Source of the DNA: Tatumella citrea
GTDB taxonomy: Bacteria; Pseudomonadota; Gammaproteobacteria; Enterobacterales; Enterobacteriaceae
DNA length: 64,000 bases
Direction of reading: 5' to 3'
Assembly: GCF_002163585.1 (NCBI RefSeq)
Contig: NZ_CP015579.1
Location: 2,294,001 to 2,358,000 of the forward strand
Positions within the stretch are counted from its first letter, which is position 1, and each line of letters opens with the position of its first letter. The translations under genes and the position numbers were made by a program. The notes beneath the pieces are model-generated. The model made no database searches. It was given only the letters and a program-made list of their open reading frames with translations, and had not been told where the DNA came from. Below are positions 19,104-28,846 of the stretch, in pieces.

Positions 19104-19135
19104 AACGGGCCGCAACCTGTTAGCTGCGGCCCGTT
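19104..19135. terminator. Bidirectional terminator TetR/phoH
   Basis: AACGGGCCGCA, a 10-nt loop and TGCGGCCCGTT make an 11-bp perfect stem between converging genes. The minus side continues TATTTTTTC, so it should end phoH transcripts well. Confidence 0.75.
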
Positions 19136-19192
19136 GACTAAAATATTCAGTTAAACCGGCAGGCTGGCTGCCGGAAGGTTTCTGTAGTTAAA

Positions 19193-19981
19193 TTAACTGT
19201 AGGCCAGTAATGTCCGTTGGCACAATTCTGAACGGACACAGTCCTCTTTATCAAAGCGTACCAGCCCAACCAGGTCGTCATCAGCAAAACGTGCTAATGC
19301 ATCCCCCAGCCCCGAAGTGACTCCTGACGGCAGATCACACTGGGTAATGTCTCCGTTAACGATAACAGTTACATTCTCCCCTAAACGGGTCAGGAACATT
19401 TTCATTTGTGCTGCAGTGACATTCTGCGCTTCATCCAGAATGACGAAAGCATTTTCGAAGGTCCGGCCGCGCATATAAGCAAACGGAGCAATCTCAACCT
19501 TACCAATTTCCGGACGCAGACAATATTGCATAAACGAAGCACCGAGACGTTTCACCAGAACGTCATACACCGGACGGAAATAAGGGGCGAATTTCTCAGA
19601 AATATCACCAGGCAGAAAACCAAGATCCTCATCAGCCTGCAATACCGGACGAGTCACAATGATGCGTTCAACGTCTTTGTTAGACAACGCTTCTGCAGCT
19701 TTCGCGGCACTGATCCAGGTTTTACCACAACCAGCTTCCCCGGTGGCAAATATCAGTTGTTTGGTTTCAATCGCAGCCAGGTAACGGGCCTGAGCCTCGT
19801 TGCGGGCAGCAATCACAGAACGATCCCGGGTATCGCGAGCCATGCCAATAGAGTCCATTCCCCCCATCTGCACCAGCGATGTTACCGACTCTTCCTCACG
19901 CTGACGATGACTGCGTGAGTCATTACGGATTACCCGGCGCGCTTCACGACGCGCTTTAATCACTGCTTTCTGTCTTCCCAT
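19193..19981 (-). CDS. phoH: PhoH family ATPase
   Basis: Cytoplasmic P-loop ATPase related to helicase superfamily 1; its exact role is unsettled. Walker A is GEAGCGKT (residues ~81-88) and Walker B VILDEAQN. The 262 aa correspond to the E. coli PhoH core, including the start MGRQKAVIKARREARR and the end CQRTLLAYS. The ribosome site is AAGGTG. In E. coli phoH is a PhoB target; I could not find a clear pho box, but a 12-bp palindrome lies about 50 bp upstream. It neighbours putP as in E. coli, but without the efeUOB genes between. Confidence 0.95.
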   Translation of the reverse strand: MGRQKAVIKARREARRVIRNDSRSHRQREEESVTSLVQMGGMDSIGMARDTRDRSVIAARNEAQARYLAAIETKQLIFATGEAGCGKTWISAAKAAEALSNKDVERIIVTRPVLQADEDLGFLPGDISEKFAPYFRPVYDVLVKRLGASFMQYCLRPEIGKVEIAPFAYMRGRTFENAFVILDEAQNVTAAQMKMFLTRLGENVTVIVNGDITQCDLPSGVTSGLGDALARFADDDLVGLVRFDKEDCVRSELCQRTLLAYS

Positions 19982-20027
19982 GTTGGCACCTTACAGTTGG
20001 TTTCATTTTCCGGGTCTGAACATCAGA

Positions 20028-20039
20028 CACGTATACGTG
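20028..20039. promoter_or_regulatory. 12-bp palindrome upstream of phoH
   Basis: CACGTATACGTG is a perfect palindrome 47 bp before the phoH ATG. It is a plausible regulator site, but I cannot name the protein. Confidence 0.3.
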
Positions 20040-20780
20040 AACGCTTTAGAGGTTTACCGGCTTCCTTTTAAGCCATGAACAGCCATAGAGAGCAGTACAT
20101 CGTTCTGATAAACGTGTACCGGTTAAAGAGAGATGCAGTAATGAAAATAAGTGATAAAAAGACGAAGATTTTTGAGTGTAGCCTGTACCTATGCCTGGCG
20201 ACATAAGCGAAATGTTTCTGATGTGATGCATACAACCACAATTCATGCACACTCTCCGAAAGAACTAACGGGGTAGAACTCATACTCTCAGTGAATAACT
20301 TGCACCTGACAGGCAGTGAAATGCAACAATATTTTTACTCTTCCACGAAAAAATAGTTACCCGGCTGCAAGAGATAATTAAATAAACCTTTTAAATCATA
20401 ATATTATTATATTCCGGTCACAATAAATCTCATAAAAAAATAGTTGCCGCCTGTCACGACAATCTGTCTGGCGCCCTCTTTTTGCGCTGAAAATTTATTC
20501 GCCCTGGAAAAAAACAGATTAATTTTTGAACAATAAATCACTCACCTGCTACTGCCGTAGTTGCCGACGGGAAAAAGGCCAGCCAGTTGCTTAAATATAT
20601 TTTCTCATCAGCGAAACGAAGAATGGTTTCATTCAGTGCTGTGACGCTCAGCAGGACATCCGCCATCTGTCAGTAAGCAGCAGTAACAAATTCCACGTCA
20701 GTCTTCAGGCAGACGCAGGTCAGCTGACAATGGCTGAGTTTGCTGCATAACCAGCTTGCTTCCCGTAACCAGCAGAACAT

Positions 20781-20812
20781 AAAAAACCCGTGATATCGTC
20801 AATATCACGGGT
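20781..20812 (-). terminator. putP terminator
   Basis: ACCCGTGATAT-CGTCA-ATATCACGGGT, an 11-bp perfect stem, followed on the minus strand by TTTTTTATG. Confidence 0.85.
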
Positions 20813-20842
20813 GTCGGACTTCACCGCCAGACAATTTCAGGA

Positions 20843-22327
20843 TTAATCGTTCATAAATTCCTGACGGGCAGTTTCAAAGCGCTGTAAAGCCTTCTGAGAA
20901 GGACGGGCACCCGTCTTACTAAAGATAACAATCGCCAGCAGCCCGACAATAAAACCAGGAATGATTTCATACAGACCAAATAACGCAAACTGTTTCCAGA
21001 TAACCACGGTGGCAGCACCCGCAATCATCCCGGCCAGTGCGCCATTACGGGTCATATTTTTCCAGCAAACACTCAGGAGCACTACCGGACCAAATGCAGC
21101 ACCAAACCCTGCCCACGCATAACTTACCAGTCCAAGAACCTTATTTTCCGGGTTACGTGCCAGCAGAATAGCCACCACAGCCACCAGCAGAACCATCAGC
21201 CGCCCTACCCAGACCCGTTCCCGCTGGCCGGCATTTTTGCGCAGAAAGGCTTTATAAAAATCTTCGGTTAACGCACTGGAGCAGACCAGCAACTGGCAAC
21301 TTAACGTGGACATGACTGCCGCAAGAATCGCTGATAACAGTATTCCGGCAATCCAGGGATTAAACAGAATCTTCGCCAGTTCGATAAACACCCGTTCTGC
21401 GTTCTGATTAACGGCACCGGCCATTGCCGGGTGCGTATCAAAGTAGGCTATCCCAAAGAATCCAACAGCGACAGCACCAGCCAGACACAGGATCATCCAG
21501 CTCATACCAATCCGCCGTGCGGCACGCATAGAACGGTGCGAATCGGCGGCCATAAACCGCGCCAGAATGTGCGGCTGCCCAAAATATCCCAGTCCCCAGC
21601 CCAGTAATGAAATTATGCCAATAAAACTGGTGCGGTTAAATAAATCGGTGAAACCCGGACCGTGGGCTTCAATCACTTTCATAGCATCAGGAATACCGCC
21701 TACTGCAAAGATAACAATCACCGGAGTGAGGATCAGAGCAAAAATCATCAGGCTGGCCTGAACGGTATCAGTCCAGCTGACCGCCAGGAAACCTCCCAGG
21801 AAAGTATAAATAATGGTCGCAGCTGCCCCGGCCCACAGCGCTGTTTCGTAACTCATTCCGAAAGTGCTTTCAAATAACCGGGCTCCGGCCACAATGCCTG
21901 ACGCACAATAGATGGTGAAAAACACCAGAATGATTAGCGCCGAAATTACCCGCAATACTTTACTGCTGTCTTCAAATCTGCTGGAAAAATAGTCGGGCAG
22001 AGTCAGGGCATTATTGTGATGCTCGGTCTGAACCCGTAAACGCCCTGCGACAATTTTCCAGTTCAACCAGGCGCCCAGGATCAGACCGATAGCTATCCAG
22101 CTTTCGGAGATCCCGGACAGGAATATGGCTCCTGGTAAGCCCATCAACAGCCAGCCACTCATGTCAGAGGCTCCGGCAGAAAGCGCGGTAACCAGGCTGC
22201 CGAGTGACCGGCCGCCAAGAATATAATCATCGAAGTTTTTGGTTGATCGCCAGGCAAAAAAACCAATCAACAGCATGCCAAAGATATAAACGATAAAAGT
22301 GATAAGTAACGGGGTACTGGCTGTCAT
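20843..22327 (-). CDS. putP: Sodium/proline symporter PutP
   Basis: Inner-membrane Na+/proline symporter of the solute:sodium symporter family, feeding proline to PutA. The 494 aa (E. coli 502) contain the Na+/substrate-site segments LGGRSLGSLVTALSAGASDMSG and LSAILAAVMSTLSCQLLVCS. The start at 22327 is chosen for GGAG seven nt upstream; an upstream in-frame extension of 24 codons would cross into the control region. It is divergent from putA with a shared operator region. Confidence 0.96.
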   Translation of the reverse strand: MTASTPLLITFIVYIFGMLLIGFFAWRSTKNFDDYILGGRSLGSLVTALSAGASDMSGWLLMGLPGAIFLSGISESWIAIGLILGAWLNWKIVAGRLRVQTEHHNNALTLPDYFSSRFEDSSKVLRVISALIILVFFTIYCASGIVAGARLFESTFGMSYETALWAGAAATIIYTFLGGFLAVSWTDTVQASLMIFALILTPVIVIFAVGGIPDAMKVIEAHGPGFTDLFNRTSFIGIISLLGWGLGYFGQPHILARFMAADSHRSMRAARRIGMSWMILCLAGAVAVGFFGIAYFDTHPAMAGAVNQNAERVFIELAKILFNPWIAGILLSAILAAVMSTLSCQLLVCSSALTEDFYKAFLRKNAGQRERVWVGRLMVLLVAVVAILLARNPENKVLGLVSYAWAGFGAAFGPVVLLSVCWKNMTRNGALAGMIAGAATVVIWKQFALFGLYEIIPGFIVGLLAIVIFSKTGARPSQKALQRFETARQEFMND

Positions 22328-22534
22328 GTTTGTCTCCATTTTTCTATTATTATCAGGCACAATTCGAGCAAATAGCACGACAAAATCATCGCTATACATG
22401 CTTTACGCACAGATAATGCGCATGTTGTGCATTTCTCCCTCACCCTGCCAGATGTAACAATGAAGTAACATGTTGTTACGTCGAACGCACTTATTTTTTA
22501 TTCACAACCCGCGCCGGATCAAATTTTTCAACTT

Positions 22535-22714
22535 TGCAACTTTATGCAACCCTGTTTTACCGGCATAAATACCCTGTCAGCGTCTGCTGCAGAGGATTTA
22601 CTGCTGACATTAACTTTCTTATTTTTTCAGCAGGGGTATTACCTTTAATATCCATAAGTTTTTCATAGTTGCAACAGGTTGCAACTTAATGGATATTGAG
22701 GTGCAACCTATAAT
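22535..22714. promoter_or_regulatory. put control region: five PutA-type operators and putA -10
   Basis: Five copies of the PutA-binding core GTTGCA (either strand) occur at 22535-22540, 22545-22550, 22668-22675, 22678-22685 and 22702-22707; the middle two are palindromic GTTGCAAC. E. coli also has multiple GTTGCA operators between putA and putP. TATAAT at 22709-22714 is a good -10 for putA, immediately beside the last operator, so PutA binding there would block polymerase. Confidence 0.8.
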
Positions 22715-22738
22715 AATTTAGCGCAAACGGAGACAGAC

Positions 22739-25700
22739 ATGGCCACCACCACCACGATGGGTGTAAAGCTGGACGAAGAAACCAGGGAGCGGCTTAAAAA
22801 TGCCGCACAGAAAATAGACCGGACGCCCCACTGGCTGATTCGCCAGGCAGTGTTTAATTTACTGGAATCGATCGAGTCCGGTAACAGTCCCTTGTTTTCT
22901 GAGCAGCTTTCCGGCGGCCATGAATCAGACTCAACCCCGCTAAAAGATGAACCATTACCCCCTTTCCTGGATTTCGCTGAGCAGGTTCTGCCACAGTCTG
23001 TCATCCGTTCGGCTATCACTGCTGCATGGCGGCGCCCGGAAACCGATGCGGTCCCGATGATTCTTGAACAGGCCCGGTTCACTCCGGCAATGTCAGAAAA
23101 GACCCGTCATCTGGCCCTGCAACTGGCAGAAAAATTGCGTCTGCAAAAACTCAGCAGCGGACGAGCCGGAATGGTGCAAAGTCTGTTACAGGAATTTTCT
23201 CTTTCTTCTCAGGAAGGTGTGGCGCTGATGTGTCTGGCGGAAGCACTACTGCGTATCCCTGACAAGCCCACGAGAGATGCTCTAATCCGCGATAAAATCA
23301 GCCACGGTAACTGGCAGTCTCACCTCGGCAGGAGTTCTTCTCTGTTTGTAAACGCAGCGACCTGGGGATTACTGGTGACGGGCAAGCTAGTCGCTACCCA
23401 TAATGAGGCCAGCCTGTCACGCTCGCTTAACCGAATTATCGGTAAAAGTGGTGAGCCGGTAGTGCGCAAAGGCGTTGATATGGCCATGCGTCTGATGGGT
23501 GAGCAGTTTGTCACCGGCGAAACCATTGCTGAAGCACTGGCTAACGCGCGGAAACTGGAAGATAAAGGTTTCCGTTACTCTTACGACATGTTGGGTGAAG
23601 CCGCTCTGACCAAAAAAGATGCCGAAGCTTACCTGCTGTCCTACCAGCAGGCTATTCACGCTATTGGTAAAGCCTCCAATGGTCGCGGCATTTATGAAGG
23701 ACCGGGAATTTCCATCAAACTTTCGGCCCTACATCCCCGCTATCAGCGAGCGCAGTACGACCGCGTAATGTCAGAACTTTATCCGGTACTGAAATCCCTG
23801 ACATTGCTGGCCCGGGAATATGATATTGGTATCAATATCGATGCTGAAGAAGCTGACAGGCTGGAATTGTCACTCGATTTACTCGAAAAACTCTGCTTTG
23901 AACCTGAACTGGAAGGCTGGAACGGTATTGGCTTTGTTATCCAGGCCTACCAGAAACGCTGCCCGTTCGTTATAGACTCGCTGATTGATCTGGCAGAGCG
24001 CAGCCACCGCAGGCTGATGATACGTCTGGTAAAAGGTGCCTACTGGGACAGTGAAATTAAACGCGCCCAGACAGAAGGACTGGAGGGCTATCCGGTCTAT
24101 ACGCGGAAAATCTATACCGATGTCTCTTATCTGGCCTGTGCCCGCAAACTGCTGTCGGTGCCAAACCTGATTTATCCGCAATTTGCCACTCACAATGCAC
24201 AGAGTCTGGCGGCAATTTATCAGCTGGCTGGTAATAACTACTATCCCGGCCAGTACGAATTTCAGTGTCTGCATGGGATGGGGGAACCGCTGTATGAGCA
24301 GGTCGTAGGCCCGCTGTCGGAAGGTAAACTCAACCGCCCTTGCCGCATCTACGCTCCGGTCGGTACCCATGAAACACTGCTGGCTTATCTGGTCAGGCGT
24401 TTGCTGGAAAACGGTGCCAATACCTCGTTTGTTAACCGGATTGCCGATAAAACCCTGTCAATCGACGACCTGATTATCGACCCGGTGCTGGCTACCGAAC
24501 AACTGGCCCGTGAAGAAGGCATTACCGGATTACCTCATCCAAAAATCCCGTTGCCGCGTGAGTTATACCACGGTGACCGGCAGAACTCTTCGGGTATTGA
24601 TCTGGCCAATGAACATCGTCTGGCCTCGTTGTCGAGCGCCCTGTTAAACAGTGCCGCTAAACCCTGGCTGGCTGAGCCGCTTATTGATGCTGAGCCGCTG
24701 GCAGAACAGTTGCGTCCGGCGGCCCTGCCCGTGACCAATCCGTCATCAGCGCAGGACATCGTTGGTTATGTCAGGGAGTCCACCGAACAGGAAGTCAGTG
24801 CAGCTCTGAAAGCCAGTAACGCTGCCTGTACTATCTGGTTTGCTACACCTCCTCAGGAACGGGCAGCCATCCTCAATAATGCTGCCATGTTGATGGAAGA
24901 TCAGATACAAACGCTGATCGGAATTCTGGTGCGTGAAGCAGGGAAAACATTCCAGAATGCCATTGCTGAAGTGCGCGAAGCTGTCGATTTTCTGCGTTAT
25001 TACGCAGCAGCCGTGTCCGCTGATTTTGATAACGATACTCACCGTCCGCTGGGTCCGGTCGTCTGTATCAGTCCGTGGAATTTCCCGCTGGCCATTTTCA
25101 CGGGCCAGATAGCTGCCGCGCTGGCCGCCGGTAATGCTGTGCTGGCAAAACCTGCCGAGCAGACACCGCTGATTGCAATGAGAGCCGTACAAATACTGCA
25201 TGAAGCGGGAGTTCCGCATGGCGTGTTGCAGCTACTGCCTGGTCAGGGTGAAACCACCGGAGCGCAACTGGTGGCCGATCCTTCTGTCCGTGGGGTAATT
25301 TTCACCGGCTCGACGGCAGTGGCCTCGTTGTTGCAACGTAATATCTCCGGCCGGCTGGATCCTCAGGGACAACCGGTTCCGTTAATTGCGGAGACCGGCG
25401 GAGTTAACGCAATGATCGTCGATTCGTCCGCACTGACCGAGCAGGTAGTGGCTGATGTAATAGCTTCCGCTTTTGACAGTGCCGGACAACGTTGTTCTGC
25501 CCTGCGCTTGCTGTGTTTGCAGGAAGATATCGCCGACCATACTCTGGAGATGCTGCGGGGAGCGATGGCCGAATATCGCACCGGAAATCCGGAGCTTTTG
25601 ACAACCGATATTGGCCCGGTCATTGATGAGGAAGCTCAGCAAATGATCGAGCAACATATTGCTTCAATGGCAGACCAGGGCTTTAAAGTCAGCCGGATTA

Positions 25701-26692
25701 CCCATCCGGACAGCGGGAAACTGACAGCACTGAACAACGGACGCTTTGTTGTCCCGACACTGATTGAGGCTGAACGTCCGACTGATTTACAACGCGAGGT
25801 GTTCGGTCCGGTACTGCATGTCGTGCGTTATGCCCGCAACCAACTCTCATCGCTGATTGATGAGATTAATGCCACCGGATATGGCCTGACATTCGGCGTT
25901 CATACCCGCATTGATGAAACTATCAATCATGTTACCCGTGATATCTGTGCAGGTAACCTGTATGTGAACCGTAATATGGTCGGCGCGGTAGTAGGAGTTC
26001 AACCCTTTGGCGGTGAAGGACTCTCCGGGACAGGGCCAAAAGCTGGCGGGCCTCTTTATCTCTACCGGTTACTCTCTTCACGTCCCGACAACGGACCTAA
26101 AGTGACATTGTCACGACTGGCTGCACCACAGACTGAACAGGTTGTTCCTGCTCCGTTTACTGCCCTCAGCAACTTTGCGGCAACTCTGGACAATCAGTTA
26201 CTGACCGCACAATGCCGGCAGTTTGCTGATAATAATCAAAGCCATACTCTCAGACTGCTCAATGGCCCGACCGGCGAACGCAACAGCTATGCACTATTGC
26301 CACGCGAGCGTATCTGGTGCGTCGCGGACAATCAGCAGGATGCTTTTTGCCAGCTGGCTGCCGTCACCTGCACCGGTTGCCGGGTACTATGGAATGATAA
26401 TGAGCTGAGCCGCAGCTGGCTGGAACAACTGCCTGTGGAAGTCCGTCAGCAAATTGACCTGAGTGATAAAGCAGTCAGTGAGCAGTATGATGCGGTTATC
26501 TTTCATGGTGATGCGGATCAACTCAGTTTGTTGTGCCAGCAGGTTGCCGTACGCAACGGCCCTATTGTCTCAGTACAAGGGTTTTCGCGGGGTGAAACTT
26601 CAATCCTGACCGAAAGGTTGTTGCTGGAACGGGCGGTCAGTGTGAATACTGCCGCCGCCGGGGGTAATGCAAGCCTGATGACTATCGGCTAA
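22739..26692 (+). CDS. putA: PutA: repressor / proline dehydrogenase / P5C dehydrogenase
   Basis: Trifunctional flavoprotein that oxidises proline to glutamate at the membrane and represses put genes when proline is absent. Residues 1-47 form the ribbon-helix-helix DNA-binding domain (TTTTMGVKLDEETRERLKNA). The proline dehydrogenase barrel is around 260-570, with the substrate Arg pair R553/R554 in LVRRLLENG. The aldehyde dehydrogenase domain (~650-1130) includes ISPWNFPLAIFTGQ and catalytic Cys919 in GQRCSA. A C-terminal domain to 1317 completes the protein (E. coli 1320 aa). GGAG precedes the ATG. Confidence 0.98.
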   Translation: MATTTTMGVKLDEETRERLKNAAQKIDRTPHWLIRQAVFNLLESIESGNSPLFSEQLSGGHESDSTPLKDEPLPPFLDFAEQVLPQSVIRSAITAAWRRPETDAVPMILEQARFTPAMSEKTRHLALQLAEKLRLQKLSSGRAGMVQSLLQEFSLSSQEGVALMCLAEALLRIPDKPTRDALIRDKISHGNWQSHLGRSSSLFVNAATWGLLVTGKLVATHNEASLSRSLNRIIGKSGEPVVRKGVDMAMRLMGEQFVTGETIAEALANARKLEDKGFRYSYDMLGEAALTKKDAEAYLLSYQQAIHAIGKASNGRGIYEGPGISIKLSALHPRYQRAQYDRVMSELYPVLKSLTLLAREYDIGINIDAEEADRLELSLDLLEKLCFEPELEGWNGIGFVIQAYQKRCPFVIDSLIDLAERSHRRLMIRLVKGAYWDSEIKRAQTEGLEGYPVYTRKIYTDVSYLACARKLLSVPNLIYPQFATHNAQSLAAIYQLAGNNYYPGQYEFQCLHGMGEPLYEQVVGPLSEGKLNRPCRIYAPVGTHETLLAYLVRRLLENGANTSFVNRIADKTLSIDDLIIDPVLATEQLAREEGITGLPHPKIPLPRELYHGDRQNSSGIDLANEHRLASLSSALLNSAAKPWLAEPLIDAEPLAEQLRPAALPVTNPSSAQDIVGYVRESTEQEVSAALKASNAACTIWFATPPQERAAILNNAAMLMEDQIQTLIGILVREAGKTFQNAIAEVREAVDFLRYYAAAVSADFDNDTHRPLGPVVCISPWNFPLAIFTGQIAAALAAGNAVLAKPAEQTPLIAMRAVQILHEAGVPHGVLQLLPGQGETTGAQLVADPSVRGVIFTGSTAVASLLQRNISGRLDPQGQPVPLIAETGGVNAMIVDSSALTEQVVADVIASAFDSAGQRCSALRLLCLQEDIADHTLEMLRGAMAEYRTGNPELLTTDIGPVIDEEAQQMIEQHIASMADQGFKVSRITHPDSGKLTALNNGRFVVPTLIEAERPTDLQREVFGPVLHVVRYARNQLSSLIDEINATGYGLTFGVHTRIDETINHVTRDICAGNLYVNRNMVGAVVGVQPFGGEGLSGTGPKAGGPLYLYRLLSSRPDNGPKVTLSRLAAPQTEQVVPAPFTALSNFAATLDNQLLTAQCRQFADNNQSHTLRLLNGPTGERNSYALLPRERIWCVADNQQDAFCQLAAVTCTGCRVLWNDNELSRSWLEQLPVEVRQQIDLSDKAVSEQYDAVIFHGDADQLSLLCQQVAVRNGPIVSVQGFSRGETSILTERLLLERAVSVNTAAAGGNASLMTIG

Positions 26693-26701
26693 CCGGACTT
26701 T

Positions 26702-26727
26702 CCCATGGCGTTCTTCAGCGCCATGGG
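26702..26727 (+). terminator. Hairpin after putA
   Basis: CCCATGGCG, an 8-nt loop and CGCCATGGG form a 9-bp perfect stem 10 bp past putA. There is no strong T-run. Confidence 0.55.
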
Positions 26728-26987
26728 ATATCGCAGTTTTATTCCTGTTTGTTCATTCCCCGGCCACATTTCCCCCCGGGCGCCCTGTTTTCTCTGCTTC
26801 CTCTACTTTCTCTGCCAGCTGATGCCCGTTGACCAGTCTTGAGGCTAAACGCTGTTTACCGCGTTATTATTTGAAATCATAGTAGTCAGCACTTTCTCCG
26901 TGTGTGATTCCGTCTGTTCAGCCGGGAATAAATTACGCCGGAGCAAACCCTTTCTCTGTGTTATTTTATGCCAAGGATAAAGTACTG

Positions 26988-27110
26988 ATGAACTTAACTA
27001 CCGCAGCTTTATTAATCATTGCTGTTATTTTAGTCGCCACAGCCATCTACAGTTTATATTCATATCTGAAAGAAAGAAGATACAAAAAATTTCCGACATA
27101 TCGACGTTAA
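26988..27110 (+). CDS. 40-aa single-pass membrane protein (copy 2)
   Basis: MNLTTAALLIIAVILVATAI forms one membrane helix, followed by YSLYSYLKERRYKK and an RR ending. Its length (40 aa) and layout match the protein at 17610-17732 (SLFSYLRDKRK). AAGGA lies 10 nt upstream. An upstream in-frame extension of 28 codons has no ribosome site. The 295 bp before it, after putA, hold no other gene. Function unknown. Confidence 0.72.
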   Translation: MNLTTAALLIIAVILVATAIYSLYSYLKERRYKKFPTYRR

Positions 27111-27172
27111 CTCTGCAAAAGTTAAACTTACAGAATAACTGATAACATAATAACTACGGATGTAACAGAAAG

Positions 27173-28162
27173 TCACTCAGCATTTAACGAAGATATCCCG
27201 GAATGAGCACAATGGTAATCACGCCATAATTTTGGTGTCACCTGAAATCTTTCACGAAATAATTTACCAAACCGCGAGTGGCTGACAAATCCGCATTTCC
27301 AGGAAATAATTTCGATACGCATCTCAGGATGCGTTTCCAGTAATTCACGGGCGGCATTTAAACGACACTCACGTATTACAGCCATCACCGAAGTGTTTTG
27401 TTCCTGGAATGCCCGGTCAAGGCTGGCTCTGGAGCATTTCATCATCACAGACAATAAATCAGGATTTAAATCAGGCAGAGAATAGTTCTGTTGAATCAAT
27501 GAGCTGGCGCTGTTAAATAACCACGCACGTTTCCCTGTAGCCTGCAATCCCTTCTCCTTAGCAATATCAGATAACAGCAGCAACCCCATATTCATTAAAC
27601 CGTCCACTACTGTTTCGGTTTCCCGCTGTGACAGAAAATGTGAACTATTGTCCAGTAACTGCATATGGGATTTTATAAACCCGGCCAGCGGGTGTTTATC
27701 AGCCACCACTACAGGGGTATTTATTTTACCGCTGAATAATGGGGAGCTGAGTGCGGTCGAAGGAATAACATACAACTGCTTTACCCCTTTCGCATGATAA
27801 TGATAGAAATTCGCGCGCTGATGAATAAATAAACTTCCCGGGCGGACACGTGCCGATACCGAACGGTCACGACCACTGACAATTTGTTCCCCTTCCATTA
27901 GCATGGAAATAAATACTGAAGTTTCGGACACGGCATGCGGGTCAAATATTGTCTGATTTTCCGACCCCATAGCGCTGCAGTAATCTCCACCAGTCGCGGA
28001 AATAGTTTTATGTTTGGCAATAATATCTTCTGGTCGTCGGTTATTAACTACACGAATACCATAACAGCTCAGGTTTTCTTCAATATCATGAAATCGCTTT
28101 TCCGGATCAATAGCCGAGGCTTCCAGAATATGCTGGGTATATAATGATGATGGCCGGGTCAT
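27173..28162 (-). CDS. AraC-family transcriptional regulator
   Basis: A ~200-residue N-terminal sensor domain of the AraC-binding-like kind (AHKTISATGGDYCSAMG, RVRPGSLFIHQRANFYHYHA) is followed by a C-terminal AraC-type double helix-turn-helix (SRASLDRAFQEQ, RECRLNAARELL, IISWKCGFVSHSRFGKLFRERF, TPKLWRDY). The ATG at 28162 gives 329 aa; a TTG 23 codons upstream is also possible, and neither has a strong ribosome site. The order suggests similarity to activators that sense small organic acids or amines, but the ligand and target are unknown. Confidence 0.82.
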   Translation of the reverse strand: MTRPSSLYTQHILEASAIDPEKRFHDIEENLSCYGIRVVNNRRPEDIIAKHKTISATGGDYCSAMGSENQTIFDPHAVSETSVFISMLMEGEQIVSGRDRSVSARVRPGSLFIHQRANFYHYHAKGVKQLYVIPSTALSSPLFSGKINTPVVVADKHPLAGFIKSHMQLLDNSSHFLSQRETETVVDGLMNMGLLLLSDIAKEKGLQATGKRAWLFNSASSLIQQNYSLPDLNPDLLSVMMKCSRASLDRAFQEQNTSVMAVIRECRLNAARELLETHPEMRIEIISWKCGFVSHSRFGKLFRERFQVTPKLWRDYHCAHSGISSLNAE

Positions 28163-28330
28163 ATTAGCATTCTTATCTGCCAGCAAGTGGCAATGGGACT
28201 TTACGATTACCTTACAAAATTTCCCGGCCAAACACCATCAATGAATCATAAATTTTTCTTGTACAAGTAAGTCACAACAAGGTCAGACAAAAAATACAAT
28301 ATTGTGTCTGTTCAGCTTATCAGACTTTGA

Positions 28331-28744
28331 TTACATTCCTGTTTCACTTGCTACTGCCGCCGTATCCTCAGCGGGTAAAATATCACGAATATTTACCAAA
28401 GCATTGCGCACTGCTGCCCCTCCGGCATAAAACAACAACTGTAATATGCTTTCGATGATCTCCACCCTGCTGGCACCGGCATTGAGTGCTGCCAGCGTGT
28501 GCGCCCTTAACTGTGGAACCGGATGACCCAGGGTGACACAAGAGGCTATAACAACCAGTTCACGAATTTTAGGTTCCAGTCCGGGACGGCTCAGAATCCC
28601 TCCCATCGCCCATTCAATAGAAATGTCAGTAAAGTCAGGACAGAGACCGGCCATATCCTGTTTCAATGCCTCTCCGGCTCCATTACCGTACAAACTTTCA
28701 AACAGTTGCATGCCGCGCTGACGTAATTCCGGGTGACTTATCAT
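28331..28744 (-). CDS. Carboxymuconolactone decarboxylase-family protein
   Basis: 137-aa protein of the CMD/AhpD-like helical fold. KIRELVVIASCVTLGHPVPQ and HTLAALNAGASRVEIIE are its hallmarks. The AhpD-type CxxC redox pair is absent (only one Cys there), so peroxidase activity is unlikely; it resembles gamma-carboxymuconolactone decarboxylase more. GGAG precedes the ATG. It is divergent from a LysR gene across about 100 bp, the usual regulator-target layout. Confidence 0.82.
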   Translation of the reverse strand: MISHPELRQRGMQLFESLYGNGAGEALKQDMAGLCPDFTDISIEWAMGGILSRPGLEPKIRELVVIASCVTLGHPVPQLRAHTLAALNAGASRVEIIESILQLLFYAGGAAVRNALVNIRDILPAEDTAAVASETGM

Positions 28745-28846
28745 GTTCTGACTCCGTAATAGTGGTGATAGCGCTATTAAAATTGATTAACCTGACTTGA
28801 TAAACAGCGATATACTTTTGTCTTTCACAAGTTTTACCTGGTAATT

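Larger units (their letters stand above)
19982..20842. other. phoH-putP intergenic region (861 bp)
   Basis: Long AT-rich gap where E. coli carries efeUOB. No homologue of those genes is visible. Two overlapping minus-strand frames (20046-20283) lack ribosome sites and look like chance. It contains a palindrome before phoH and the putP terminator at its right end. Confidence 0.55.

Noticed and set aside
20046-20283. Two overlapping minus-strand frames before phoH
   Set aside because: No usable ribosome site, no recognisable protein features, mutually overlapping.
20690-20820. Short minus-strand frame ending SADLRLPED near the putP terminator
   Set aside because: Begins inside the putP terminator, under 40 codons, and without a ribosome site.
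22327-22399. 24-codon N-terminal extension of PutP
   Set aside because: A proper ribosome site precedes the downstream ATG, and homologous PutP starts there.
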